Below the pieces are notes generated by a model. That model was not told the DNA's origin, ran no database searches, and saw only the letters and a program-made list of their open reading frames with translations. This document shows positions 40,916-47,287 of a stretch of 64,000 nucleotides of DNA, piece by piece (within the stretch, counting starts at the first letter, position 1; the number at the start of each line of letters is the position of its first letter). Position numbers and translations under genes: made by a program. This DNA comes from a virus: positions 1-64,000 of the IMG/VR virus record IMGVR_UViG_3300020204_003072. The stretch is one strand, 5' to 3'.

Positions 40916-41023
40916 ATGGAAGATATATTTGAACAAATACATAATGAATTTATAAATTCTGAAGATTATTTTTCATATCTTCAAGATATTTATTCTTATG
41001 AAGAAAAGAATACGACTAACTGA
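40916..41023 (+). CDS. Tiny acidic ORF (35 aa)
   Basis: A 35-residue ORF rich in Asp, Glu and aromatic residues (F-E-Q-I-H-N-E-F-I-N-S-E-D-Y-F) lies between tRNA-Arg and the next gene, overlapping its first 26 bases. It could be a translation-coupling leader ORF or a small protein. Confidence 0.4.
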   Translation: MEDIFEQIHNEFINSEDYFSYLQDIYSYEEKNTTN

Positions 41024-41435
41024 AACTGAATTAATAAGTCTAATTAAAAGAATTCTTAAAGAAGAAAAGTATTCCGAAGAAGATATTAAGTACACCCACC
41101 CAATAACAGGTGAAGCCTGTAAAATCAAAGTAGCTAGAAATAAAGTAACTGATATGGAAAATAGACAATATGGATCAATCCTTGTCTGTATTGATGAAGA
41201 ATATGGTGATGAAAGAATTAAAGCCGAACTTCCAGTAGATGGTCCTACACCAGAAGAAGTTAGTGATTTTATATGTGAAAATATAGAAAGAACATTTGAA
41301 ATTCTGGATGATATGTTAACACACGAAGAAGAAGAGCCAATATCAGAAGAAGTTTATAGCCGAAGGTGGGACATTGTAGACCAGCCAATTGTTTGTTCAG
41401 ACAAACCAAAAAAGAAAAAAAGTTGGGAATACTAA
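40998..41435 (+). CDS. Leader-bearing phage protein (type L1)
   Basis: The 145-residue protein begins M-K-K-R-I-R-L-T-E-T-E-L-I-S-L-I-K-R-I-L followed by K-E, a textbook L1 leader with predicted cuts at 9 and 22. The mature part contains H-P-I-T-G-E-A-C-K-I-K-V and is acidic, with a Lys-rich end. Function is unknown. Confidence 0.8.
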   Translation: MKKRIRLTETELISLIKRILKEEKYSEEDIKYTHPITGEACKIKVARNKVTDMENRQYGSILVCIDEEYGDERIKAELPVDGPTPEEVSDFICENIERTFEILDDMLTHEEEEPISEEVYSRRWDIVDQPIVCSDKPKKKKSWEY

Positions 41436-41463
41436 ATAATATAATATTTATAAATAAAAAATT

Positions 41464-41826
41464 ATGAAAAAAGTAATTAAACTAACAGAAAGAGACCTTA
41501 CAAGACTTATTAAAAGAATTGTAAAAGAAAGTGAAGAAGAAGTCAAACAAGAGTTAGATATGAAAAATAAATTGGATGATATCTTCTTTGGTTATGATAG
41601 TGCAAATATTTTTACACCATCTGGTGAATTTGGATACCTTTCACAAGAAAAAAGATTAAAAAAAGAAATAACACCAAAAGGAAGAAAAGAAAGAATCCAA
41701 CAAGTAATTGATGGTTTGGAAGAATACATTGAATACTTACGAAATGAAAAATTGGGTGAAGAAGATACCTGGATTGAAAATCCAAAATACGATGAAGTTT
41801 GGGGTGGAAAAAATGATGAATATTAA
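41464..41826 (+). CDS. Leader-bearing phage protein (type L1)
   Basis: The 120-residue protein begins M-K-K-V-I-K-L-T-E-R-D-L-T-R-L-I-K-R-I-V followed by K-E, nearly the same leader as the previous gene. The mature part is helical and charged (E-E-E-V-K-Q-E-L-D-M-K-N-K-L). Proximity and matching leaders suggest a pair with a common promoter (ATATTTATAAATA before the ATG). Confidence 0.8.
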   Translation: MKKVIKLTERDLTRLIKRIVKESEEEVKQELDMKNKLDDIFFGYDSANIFTPSGEFGYLSQEKRLKKEITPKGRKERIQQVIDGLEEYIEYLRNEKLGEEDTWIENPKYDEVWGGKNDEY

Positions 41827-41893
41827 TTTTTTTTCAAAAACACTTTGGGTGGGTACAACCCGAAGTCGGTCCCGAGCTAGGTCGGGCACTACT

Positions 41894-41966
41894 ATGTCTC
41901 TGGTGTAATGGTTTAGCATAAACGGCTTCAACCCGTTCGGTTAGGGGTTAAATCCTTGTGTACGTG
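41894..41966 (+). tRNA. Degenerate tRNA-like element, anticodon position TCA
   Basis: A D-arm (GTGT/GCAT), a perfect anticodon stem (AACGG/CCGTT) with loop CTTCAAC and a weak T-arm are recognisable. The acceptor stem has at least two mismatches and the T-loop lacks the TTC motif. The loop would place TCA as anticodon, which reads UGA. TGA is a working stop in this genome (for example in ATGA overlaps), so this is probably a decayed tRNA. The preceding segment 41840-41890 also has a small hairpin (CCCGA/TCGGG). Confidence 0.4.
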
Positions 41967-41978
41967 TTAATTTTTAAT

Positions 41979-42009
41979 TTTGTCAATCAAAAAACTTTTT
42001 GTATATTTG
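41979..42009 (+). promoter_or_regulatory. Bacteroidota-type promoter
   Basis: TTTG at 41979-41982, a 19-base spacer and TATATTTG at 42002-42009 precede the ATG at 42014 by four bases. Confidence 0.65.
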
Positions 42010-42013
42010 TATT

Positions 42014-42514
42014 ATGAAAAACCAATTACCATACGAATCTACAGGAAGTGCGATTAAAGGTTATAGTGATTCTTTAACCGCAAGAAAAGAAACAAATGAT
42101 TGTGTTGTTAGGGCATTTGCTTCGGCGTTTGATGTTACTTATGATTATGCACATAAGTATGTTGCAGAGGAGTTTAAAAGAGAACCAAGAAAGGGAACCT
42201 ACTTTACGGCATCTAAGATGAGTAAATTATCTGAAGGTGTGATCAAAGTTAATAATAAAAAAATTATCCCTATTGGTACAAAAAGTAATAGTGTAATTTA
42301 TCCATATTCACTTTCATATGAAATAAAAGTTAAAGGTGAAAAAGTTAAAAGACAAATGACTGTTGGTACGTTTGTAAAGAAAAACCCAAAAGGAACTTTC
42401 TTTGTATTGGTCAGAGGACATGCGTTTACAATCAAAGACGGTGTTGTTATTGGTAACCCTGAAGATGCAGTCAAAACAAAACGTCATATGAAATCGGCAT
42501 TTGAAATTAAATAG
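42014..42514 (+). CDS. Papain/C39-like cysteine peptidase-type protein
   Basis: The 166-residue protein has N-D-C-V-V-R-A-F-A-S-A-F (Cys30 as candidate nucleophile), then F-V-L-V-R-G-H-A-F-T-I-K-D-G-V-V (His136) and a following Asn/Asp (148-151). This is the small cysteine-peptidase-like pattern common in phages. I start at the ATG at 42014 because the upstream TTG lies within the promoter. It has no leader. The substrate is unknown, and a non-enzymatic role is possible. Confidence 0.65.
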   Translation: MKNQLPYESTGSAIKGYSDSLTARKETNDCVVRAFASAFDVTYDYAHKYVAEEFKREPRKGTYFTASKMSKLSEGVIKVNNKKIIPIGTKSNSVIYPYSLSYEIKVKGEKVKRQMTVGTFVKKNPKGTFFVLVRGHAFTIKDGVVIGNPEDAVKTKRHMKSAFEIK

Positions 42515-42543
42515 GGAATCCTACTTAAGATACAAAAAATAAA

Positions 42544-42575
42544 TTTGGTAGATTAAAAAATTATTTATACTTTTG
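42544..42575 (+). promoter_or_regulatory. Bacteroidota-type promoter
   Basis: TTTG at 42544-42547, a 20-base spacer and TACTTTTG at 42568-42575 precede the ATG at 42580. Confidence 0.65.
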
Positions 42576-42579
42576 TTTT

Positions 42580-42885
42580 ATGGTAACATTTGATGATATA
42601 AAGTTTGGACCACATAAAGTTGGTGATGGATTACACGGATTGATTTTCTTTCCTGGTGGATATGGACTTTCGATTGCTAGGTTTAAATTTCCGGGGCATT
42701 TTCGTTATTCATCATATACAGATGATGATACTTTTGAAGTTGCAATTTTAAAGGGGACAAAAGATCAGTGGGAAATTTGTTATGATACAGAATTAACAAA
42801 TGATGTACTAGGTTACCAAACAAAAGAAGATATAAATAGAATAATTAAACACGTTCAAAGATTATATAACGATGAAAACAATTGA
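42580..42885 (+). CDS. Conserved-type small phage protein with GYGLSI motif
   Basis: The 101-residue protein reads F-F-P-G-G-Y-G-L-S-I-A-R-F, later F-E-V-A-I-L-K-G and L-T-N-D-V-L-G-Y-Q-T-K-E-D-I-N. I recognise this arrangement from small uncharacterised proteins of many phages. It is probably expressed early from the host-type promoter. Function is unknown. Confidence 0.72.
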   Translation: MVTFDDIKFGPHKVGDGLHGLIFFPGGYGLSIARFKFPGHFRYSSYTDDDTFEVAILKGTKDQWEICYDTELTNDVLGYQTKEDINRIIKHVQRLYNDENN

Positions 42886-42988
42886 GATTACATATGAGGA
42901 AATTAAGATGGCAACAAGGCCAAATGTGTATCGTAATAAAAAAAAATACACAAGAAAAGAAAAGTTTAAAAAAGATTTGGTAGATTAA
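42872..42988 (+). CDS. Tiny basic ORF (38 aa)
   Basis: The ORF overlaps the previous gene by 14 bases and encodes 38 residues with a very basic second half (R-N-K-K-K-Y-T-R-K-E-K-F-K-K-D). It could be a nucleic-acid-binding peptide. Its 3' end carries the -33 element of the RNA promoter at 42976. Confidence 0.45.
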   Translation: MKTIEITYEEIKMATRPNVYRNKKKYTRKEKFKKDLVD

Positions 42989-43007
42989 AAAATTCTACAT
43001 ATCTTTG
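42976..43007 (+). promoter_or_regulatory. Bacteroidota-type promoter of the RNA region
   Basis: TTTG at 42976-42979, a 20-base spacer and TATCTTTG at 43000-43007 precede noncoding, structured sequence with no start codon. A boxA-like element follows at 43029. Confidence 0.7.
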
Positions 43008-43150
43008 TAAGACAAATAAGGAATAAAGGTTCTTTGAAATATTGAAAAACATTGTGGTTGTAAGAAACGGGAAACTCGTAAAGTGTATCAACCTGTTAAA
43101 TCAAGATAGTGAAACGAGAGTTTGATTTAACTACTAAACTACAAAAAAAC
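43008..43150 (+). ncRNA. Structured RNA leader
   Basis: Downstream of the promoter there is no ORF. The segment contains the boxA-like element and a strong stem in which TTAAATCAA at about 43097 pairs with TTGATTTAA at about 43123. It appears to be the 5' part of a long untranslated transcript that continues through tRNA-like elements to about 43420. Confidence 0.55.
43029..43040 (+). promoter_or_regulatory. boxA-like antitermination element
   Basis: GTTCTTTGAAAT lies about 25 bases after the predicted RNA start. It resembles the boxA element that precedes rRNA genes in many bacteria (TGYTCTTTGAAAA form) and binds NusB/S10. The same text occurs at 46051 and, on the minus strand, at 47681-47693. 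Confidence 0.6.
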
Positions 43151-43255
43151 AGTCAAGTGGCGGAATTGGTAGACGCTGGGAGAGATACCCAAGACTCCTT
43201 GGAATAAGGTAAATATTACACTTATTCCGTGCAGGTTCGAATCCTGTCCTGACAA
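43151..43255 (+). tRNA. tRNA-Leu-like element with abnormal anticodon arm
   Basis: The D-arm region GCGGAATTGGTAGACGC is nearly the tRNA-Leu consensus, and the T-arm GCAGG-TTCGAAT-CCTGT is intact. The acceptor strands AGTCAAG and CCTGACA mismatch at two positions. The part where an anticodon arm should lie gives TGGG/CCCA with loop AGAGATA, without the universal T33. A long variable stem (GGAATAAG/CTTATTCC) follows. It may be a decayed, highly edited or repurposed tRNA. Confidence 0.5.
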
Positions 43256-43420
43256 CAGTGGTTACCTGACTCCGATAGGACGGTAAAACCCATTGGGAAA
43301 TCGGAAGTCCGTGAATGGGGGCGCAAGCAAAGAAGAACTTACAATGGTGGAGTGCCTAAGACAAAAGAAACGAAGCGTATGGGTGATCATGCGTTGGATT
43401 CAAATCTCCACCTTTTTTAA
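43256..43420 (+). ncRNA. Pseudoknotted RNA segment and terminal GGTGGAG/CTCCACC stem
   Basis: GACTCCGAT at 43268-43276 pairs with ATCGG-A-AGTC at 43300-43309. CCCATT in its loop (43289) pairs with AATGGG at 43314-43319, forming an H-type pseudoknot. Further on, GGTGGAG (43346) and CTCCACC (43406) close a 67-base domain containing a CGTATG/CATGCG hairpin and a TTCAAAT T-loop-like sequence, followed by TTTTTT. The last stem may serve as terminator. No ORF fits this segment. Confidence 0.55.
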
Positions 43421-43432
43421 ATTAAAAAAATT

Positions 43433-43495
43433 ATGACACCACTATTGTTAATATCATTTATATTGTTTATGTTTGTCATAAGAAAAAGACATTAG
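43433..43495 (+). CDS. Possible 20-residue membrane peptide
   Basis: A 20-codon ORF (M-T-P-L-L-L-I-S-F-I-L-F-M-F-V-I-R-K-R-H) encodes a single hydrophobic helix with a basic end. Very small membrane peptides exist in phages, but evidence here is limited to composition. Confidence 0.3.
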   Translation: MTPLLLISFILFMFVIRKRH

Positions 43496-43499
43496 TAAA

Positions 43500-43583
43500 C
43501 TTCAGTTCCCACACAGCGGTGAGATGGGCTAAGTTATATACAATTCCTCGGGGCTGGGAGTAGAAAGCTGAAGAGTCGTTGTT
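43500..43583 (+). ncRNA. Structured segment 5' of the second tRNA-like element
   Basis: CTTCAG at 43500 pairs with CTGAAG at 43568, and the adjacent CCCA and TGGG extend the helix. The interior is relatively G+C-rich and noncoding. It forms the 5' flank of the tRNA-like element at 43584. Confidence 0.45.
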
Positions 43584-43699
43584 TGTCAGGAGTGTAATGA
43601 GGCATGGTGCCGAGTCCGAAAAACACCACGGTCCAAGAGCAATTTGGACGCGAAAAGTTATAAGGTTGCTCATTGTGGGTTCGAATCCCACCCTGACAT
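43584..43699 (+). tRNA. tRNA-like element with pseudoknot insertion
   Basis: TGTCAGG and CCTGACA form a perfect seven-pair acceptor, and GTGGG-TTCGAAT-CCCAC is a perfect T-arm. The next helix (TGGTG/CACCA) has a 14-base loop instead of seven. The variable region holds a pseudoknot: GTCCAA (43631) with TTGGAC (43644), and GAGCAA (43637) with TTGCTC (43666). The 3' strand CCTGACA is the same as in the element at 43151. It resembles a tRNA with an enlarged interior, not a normal decoder. Confidence 0.5.
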
Positions 43700-43806
43700 C
43701 TAAAAAAGTTAATTTGAAATTTGTGGATAATATTTTATAATATAGTTCTATTCATCTATTACATTGTAACGTATTTTGTGTTCGTATTTATTAAAAAACA
43801 AATATC

Positions 43807-43890
43807 ATGGAAGTAATTATTGCTTGTTTAGTACCCATTTCTCTTATTGGAATTCTTTTAGTTTCTTATTTAAGATATAAGGGAAAATAA
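43807..43890 (+). CDS. Possible 27-residue membrane peptide
   Basis: The ORF encodes M-E-V-I-I-A-C-L-V-P-I-S-L-I-G-I-L-L-V and a short basic tail, a single helix. It is preceded by noncoding sequence (43700-43806) with a TATTTATT motif shortly before the ATG, which supports expression. Confidence 0.45.
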   Translation: MEVIIACLVPISLIGILLVSYLRYKGK

Positions 43891-43961
43891 AATATAATTT
43901 GATTTTTTTTCATTTCTTTTTGTATTTATATAAAAACAAATAAACGTTAAATCAAATTAAA

Positions 43962-44129
43962 ATGAAATTAACAAAAGAACAAGTTTTAGGAATTGTTAGA
44001 CATGCTTTGACATTTGTTGGTGGTATCGTTGTAATGAAAGGATGGGCTGATGAAAGTGTTGTTGTTGAAATTACTGGTGGTGTTATGACACTAGTTGGTG
44101 CAATCTGGTCAATCATTGCAAAAAAATAA
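43962..44129 (+). CDS. Pam3-gp28-like putative holin
   Basis: The 55-residue protein reads M-K-L-T-K-E-Q-V-L-G-I-V-R-H-A-L-T-F-V-G-G and G-G-V-M-T-L-V-G-A-I-W-S-I. This matches the small two-helix family known as Pam3-gp28-like holins in many phages (R-H-x-L-T-F-x-G-G motif). It probably acts in the inner membrane at lysis. A terminator follows. There are thus at least two holin candidates in this window. Confidence 0.75.
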   Translation: MKLTKEQVLGIVRHALTFVGGIVVMKGWADESVVVEITGGVMTLVGAIWSIIAKK

Positions 44130-44149
44130 GTTTCTTATAACTTTTTGTG

Positions 44150-44177
44150 AACCCCATCTTTTAGGTGGGGTTTTTTG
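44150..44177 (+). terminator. Rho-independent terminator
   Basis: AACCCCA pairs with TGGGGTT and is followed by TTTTTG. Its T-run overlaps the -33 TTTG of the next promoter. Confidence 0.75.
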
Positions 44178-44204
44178 TTGATTAAAAAAAAAGTTATATC
44201 TTTG
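44174..44204 (+). promoter_or_regulatory. Bacteroidota-type promoter
   Basis: TTTG at 44174-44177, a 19-base spacer and TATCTTTG at 44197-44204 precede the ATG at 44209. Confidence 0.65.
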
Positions 44205-44208
44205 TTAT

Positions 44209-44676
44209 ATGAATATATTTTTTTTAGATTTTGATACTAAAAAATGTGCACAGTATCATTGTGATAAACACGTTGTTAAAATGATTTTAGAAACAGCTCA
44301 ACTTTTATGTGGTGTTCATTGGGTTATTGGTTCAGAAGCTCCTTATAAGTTATCACATAAAAATCACCCTTGTGCCATATGGACCCGTGAAAGTCTTTCG
44401 AATTACCTTTATTTATGTGACCTTGGTTTAGAATTGTGTAAGGAATATACATATCGTTACGGTAAAAGACATAAATCACAGGATATTATAGAATGGTGTT
44501 TGGACAACAAACCAAGTATTCCAGATAAAGATTTTACACAACCACCAAAAGCAATGCCAGACGAATTTAAAGTAGATTCTGTTATCGAATCTTATAGAAA
44601 TTATTATATGATTGCAAAAAAATCTTTTGTAAATTGGAAAAATAGAAATATTCCAGAATGGTTTTTAATTCATTGA
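44209..44676 (+). CDS. Conserved phage protein with YHCDKHVVKM motif
   Basis: The 155-residue protein begins N-I-F-F-L-D-F-D-T-K-K-C-A-Q-Y-H-C-D-K-H-V and continues with E-T-A-Q-L-L-C-G, H-P-C-A-I-W-T-R-E-S and an E-S-Y-R-N-Y-Y end. I recognise it as a protein common in tailed phages, sometimes annotated as pyrimidine dimer DNA glycosylase. The His/Cys-rich start suggests metal binding. It has no leader and is driven by a host-type promoter, so expression is probably early. The repair role is unproven. Confidence 0.65.
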   Translation: MNIFFLDFDTKKCAQYHCDKHVVKMILETAQLLCGVHWVIGSEAPYKLSHKNHPCAIWTRESLSNYLYLCDLGLELCKEYTYRYGKRHKSQDIIEWCLDNKPSIPDKDFTQPPKAMPDEFKVDSVIESYRNYYMIAKKSFVNWKNRNIPEWFLIH

Positions 44677-44691
44677 TGTATTTATATACAT

Positions 44692-45771
44692 ATGAATTTA
44701 CTAGTAGAAACAAATACATATGGTTTTGCGACTGGTTCTAAATATCCTGGATGTCTTGATCAAGGTAAAGTTTGTCTTGGTGGTGGAATAAATGGTGATT
44801 GGGCCGGTTCTGCAGAAAGAGCACTACAGATGGCATCTTGGTTAAAAGATTTAGGATTTAACCCTGGTTCACAAAAAAGAAGTAATAAATTAACAGCATC
44901 TGGAAATAGGTCAGACCACTGGGATGGTTCAAAAGATTCTTATGGTATTGATTTACCTTGTCGTGGTGAAAAAGGTGATAAAGGTTGGAAAAAACTAAGA
45001 GAAGAATTTGTAAAACGTGGGTGGATATCAGAAGATAAAATGCCAGATAAATTACTACAAAAAGGTAACGGTAAGTGGATTAATTTTAATGTTGGAACCT
45101 ACAGATATCAAGTTGGTTGGAATGTTAAAGACCACTATGACCATATTCACGTAGGTGTTAGAAACAAAAAACCAGATGAAAAATATTCATCAACTGATGA
45201 TAGTGAAAGTCAAGATTCAAAAGAAGTATCTAATGAAGTTGTACCAAAAATAAAAAAAATATTTTATACCGCTTTTTCTTTTAAAGAACAATCTATAATT
45301 GAAGGTGTTTTAGAAAAACTAGATTCTTTGAATGTTAAAGACAATTTTTCAAAAATTGTTTTAGCATCACTTGTAATATATAAAAAAGATTCAATTATAA
45401 AAGATGATAAAACCTCAAATTCAGACGCTGAAACATTTATAAATGATTTGAAAGATAAAACATTCAATTCTTTAGATGAATGTTTGGACTACTTTGAAAA
45501 AGAATTGGGTAAAAGGGAATTTAATAGAAGTGAAATAAAAACAATTGCTGAAAAATTTGAAGTTAAAGTTTCCGATGATACTGGCGCTGAAATAAAAATT
45601 GATTTGGAAAAAATCAGAGCCTTCATGAAAAAATTTAAGGAAATATTTAGTAGTGGTGAAGAAGTTTCAGAAGTTGAACTACCTAAAGTCAATTTAAAAA
45701 AAGAAGAAGAAAGTTTAAAATTAAATGAAGAATTAAATAGAATTAAAGATTTGATGAAAAAAATTCTTTAA
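44692..45771 (+). CDS. Leader-bearing LAS/M15-like peptidase with C-terminal helical domain
   Basis: The 359-residue protein starts M-N-L-L-V-E-T, the shortest leader seen (cut after residue 6). Residues about 68-155 carry A-S-G-N-R-S-D-H-W-D-G-S-K-D-S-Y-G-I-D-L and H-Y-D-H-I-H-V-G-V, the zinc H-x(n)-D and D-H-I-H-V motifs of LAS peptidases that cut peptidoglycan peptides. The C-terminal 170 residues are charged helices, ending L-K-L-N-E-E-L-N-R-I-K-D-L-M-K-K-I, which echoes leader motifs. It is probably carried in the virion. Confidence 0.75.
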   Translation: MNLLVETNTYGFATGSKYPGCLDQGKVCLGGGINGDWAGSAERALQMASWLKDLGFNPGSQKRSNKLTASGNRSDHWDGSKDSYGIDLPCRGEKGDKGWKKLREEFVKRGWISEDKMPDKLLQKGNGKWINFNVGTYRYQVGWNVKDHYDHIHVGVRNKKPDEKYSSTDDSESQDSKEVSNEVVPKIKKIFYTAFSFKEQSIIEGVLEKLDSLNVKDNFSKIVLASLVIYKKDSIIKDDKTSNSDAETFINDLKDKTFNSLDECLDYFEKELGKREFNRSEIKTIAEKFEVKVSDDTGAEIKIDLEKIRAFMKKFKEIFSSGEEVSEVELPKVNLKKEEESLKLNEELNRIKDLMKKIL

Positions 45772-45776
45772 CCTTA

Positions 45777-45807
45777 TTGACACACCAAAATATTTATTCT
45801 ATGTTTG
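45777..45807 (+). promoter_or_regulatory. Bacteroidota-type promoter
   Basis: TTG at 45777-45779, a 20-base spacer and TATGTTTG at 45800-45807 lie 18 bases before the small gene at 45826. Confidence 0.55.
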
Positions 45808-45825
45808 AACTATAAAACAAACAAA

Positions 45826-45975
45826 ATGGCAGAACAAGAAACACAAGTAATTGAAATTGAAATCTTTGGATACATCAATGATAAAGGACAAAGAGTTTTT
45901 ACACCAAATTTGGAGTTTGCCCACATTATGGCAACAAAATACGGTACAAACCACGTCTTTATAGAAAAAAAATAA
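45826..45975 (+). CDS. Small acidic protein, unknown (49 aa)
   Basis: The 49-residue ORF (Q-V-I-E-I-E-I-F-G-Y-I-N-D-K-G-Q-R-V-F-T) has a compact beta-like pattern and its own host-type promoter. It ends just before the promoter of the large structured RNA. No motif is recognised. Confidence 0.6.
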   Translation: MAEQETQVIEIEIFGYINDKGQRVFTPNLEFAHIMATKYGTNHVFIEKK

Positions 45976-45992
45976 AAAAGTTCACAAAGTAC

Positions 45993-46023
45993 TTGACAAA
46001 TCAAAATAAATGTCTTAACTTTG
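45993..46023 (+). promoter_or_regulatory. Bacteroidota-type promoter of the large structured RNA
   Basis: TTG at 45993-45995 (within CTTGACA), a 20-base spacer and TAACTTTG at 46016-46023. No start codon follows; a G+C-richer noncoding region and a boxA-like element do. Confidence 0.7.
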
Positions 46024-46029
46024 TAAAAC

Positions 46030-46565
46030 AATTCGGGAATGACCGAAAACGTTCTTTGAAAATAGAATTATCCGTTCAGGAGTAAGTAATGAAACTGATA
46101 AAGATATTGGGCCGTGTATAGTCCATAAAATAAACTGGGAAACCAGGATAAAGTGAATCATTCGTGTAAATGGTTTGCGGTTTGGGAAACTGAACGTGAG
46201 TACACAAGCGGGATACCGTTTAACCTTTAATACCGAGGGCAACGCTGTAGGGAAAGTGGTTAGATGATTGGGCGATGTGGGTCGTCTGATTGAAGTGGGA
46301 ACACTAATAGGAATAACCCGTAGGAATATTGCAAAAAATAGAATTATCCAATTTTATCATTGCGTGTTCCAATATTAGAGATTGTTTAAAACCGAAAGGT
46401 ATGTTAATGTACGGGTGGTGCCGTTATTCACCTTGTCAAACTTGAACCAAGAAGTTAGACACGAAGTAGTCTTGAAGTATGGAAACTGGGAAGTTTCACG
46501 AAGTTGTTTAGTATTTCATAATCCAAAAGATAATGAAACTTTAGGTGGACCACAACTTCGATAAT
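46030..46565 (+). ncRNA. Large structured noncoding RNA
   Basis: About 535 bases downstream of a strong promoter have no convincing ORF in any frame and are visibly richer in G than the surrounding genes. Local stems are frequent: CTGG-GAAA-CCAG with a GNRA loop near 46136, CCGAAAGG near 46392, GGAACAC (46300) pairing with GTGTTCC (46366), and AGTTGT/ACAACT toward the end. TAGAATTATCC occurs twice (46063 and 46339). Size, ornate structure, phage context and neighbouring tRNA-like genes recall the GOLLD and ROOL classes, but I cannot assign it. Confidence 0.65.
46051..46062 (+). promoter_or_regulatory. boxA-like antitermination element
   Basis: GTTCTTTGAAAA about 28 bases after the predicted promoter box, the same element as at 43029. 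It is expected where a long untranslated RNA must escape Rho. Confidence 0.6.
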
Positions 46566-46619
46566 CCACAACACAAAAACATTTTTTTATAATTGGATAT
46601 AAAAATCATAAAAGTAATA

Positions 46620-46915
46620 ATGGAAAAGTGTCCATCACGGTATAACGGAAGTTGCCCACTTAGTCGTGAGATGTTCACGGCACATAAGGTTCCCAAGACC
46701 GAATGTATTTCTACCAAAAACCTCTAATCTCGCAAGGATTTACTGGGAAGGCATTCTCGGAGAGAGTTAAGTAATAGGAGAGTAGTTATATCGTTAAGGA
46801 GTGATTCACCTAAATAATCGGCAATGAGAAATACCATTCAAAAGATGGTGGATAAGAGTAGAAACAATAATGACTCTAAAGGTTCTCAATAAAACGTGTA
46901 ATCTCAACGTTCTTT
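46620..46915 (+). ncRNA. Second structured segment, possibly part of the same RNA
   Basis: After an AT-rich gap (46566-46619), another G+C-richer noncoding segment has small stems, such as ACCAT/ATGGT near 46831 and GAGT/ACTC near 46856, and purine-rich joining regions. It has no ORF and no promoter of its own, so it may be a 3' domain of the RNA starting at 46030. The segment 46916-47062 is AT-rich with a weak GGG/CCC hairpin and T-run at about 46980-47010, a possible terminator. Confidence 0.5.
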
Positions 46916-47062
46916 TTAAAATATTTTATAATAAAAAAATCAGTAAAAAAAGTAAAATACCGATTTTTAAAAAAATTATGGGGCAACAATTAGTTACCCT
47001 TTTCTTTTTATAAAAACTTTGATATATATTATTATAATAAACCTTTAATTACCTTATTCAAA

Positions 47063-47233
47063 ATGAAAAAATTAGTTTTACTTTCTGCTGCTTTTTTTAC
47101 GACAATTTCTCTTTTGACGGCTTGTGGTGAAAAAGGAACTGGAAACGCAACTTCAGATGCAACACCAGAAGCTACTGTTGAGGCAACTACTGAAGCTACG
47201 ACTGTTGTAAAAGATACTGCTGTTGTTAAGTAA
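47063..47233 (+). CDS. Small phage lipoprotein (56 aa)
   Basis: The ORF encodes M-K-K-L-V-L-L-S-A-A-F-F-T-T-I-S-L-L-T-A and then C-G-E-K, a perfect lipobox with Cys21 as lipidation site. A 35-residue Thr/Ala/Glu-rich mature part (A-T-P-E-A-T-V-E-A-T-T-E-A-T-T) is extended and probably unstructured. It could be an entry-exclusion lipoprotein or lysis (spanin-type) component. A strong terminator follows. Confidence 0.72.
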   Translation: MKKLVLLSAAFFTTISLLTACGEKGTGNATSDATPEATVEATTEATTVVKDTAVVK

Positions 47234-47257
47234 TTAGGAAATATCCTAAAAAAAGAA

Positions 47258-47286
47258 AACCCACTTCAAAAGAGTGGGTTTTTTAA
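47258..47286 (+). terminator. Rho-independent terminator
   Basis: AACCCACT pairs with AGTGGGTT over a seven-base loop, followed by TTTTTT. Confidence 0.8.
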
Positions 47287-47287
47287 T

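Noticed and set aside
41894-41966. Recoding of UGA by a suppressor tRNA
   Set aside because: Many genes here end in TGA at tight junctions (for example ATGA overlaps at 5929, 6924 and 28129), and no gene shows in-frame TGA with continued similarity. The tRNA-like element is degenerate.
43346-43412. A third true tRNA (GGTGGAG...CTCCACC)
   Set aside because: The closing stem is perfect and a TTCAAAT loop is present, but there is no room for a T-stem 3' strand and no D-arm. A terminator-like or structural RNA domain fits better.
43476-43691. Minus-strand frame of 71 codons across the second tRNA-like element
   Set aside because: It runs antisense through a perfect tRNA acceptor and T-arm; chance opening in structured G+C-richer RNA is more likely.
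46382-46564. Sixty-codon open frame inside the large RNA
   Set aside because: Its composition is unlike the other proteins here, it has no promoter or start context of its own, and it lies within a region full of RNA stems and downstream of an RNA promoter.
46030-46915. RNase P RNA, 6S RNA, rRNA fragment or group II intron
   Set aside because: I could not find the RNase P GAAAGTCCGG-type core, rRNA landmarks or a domain V hairpin, and no reverse transcriptase is nearby.
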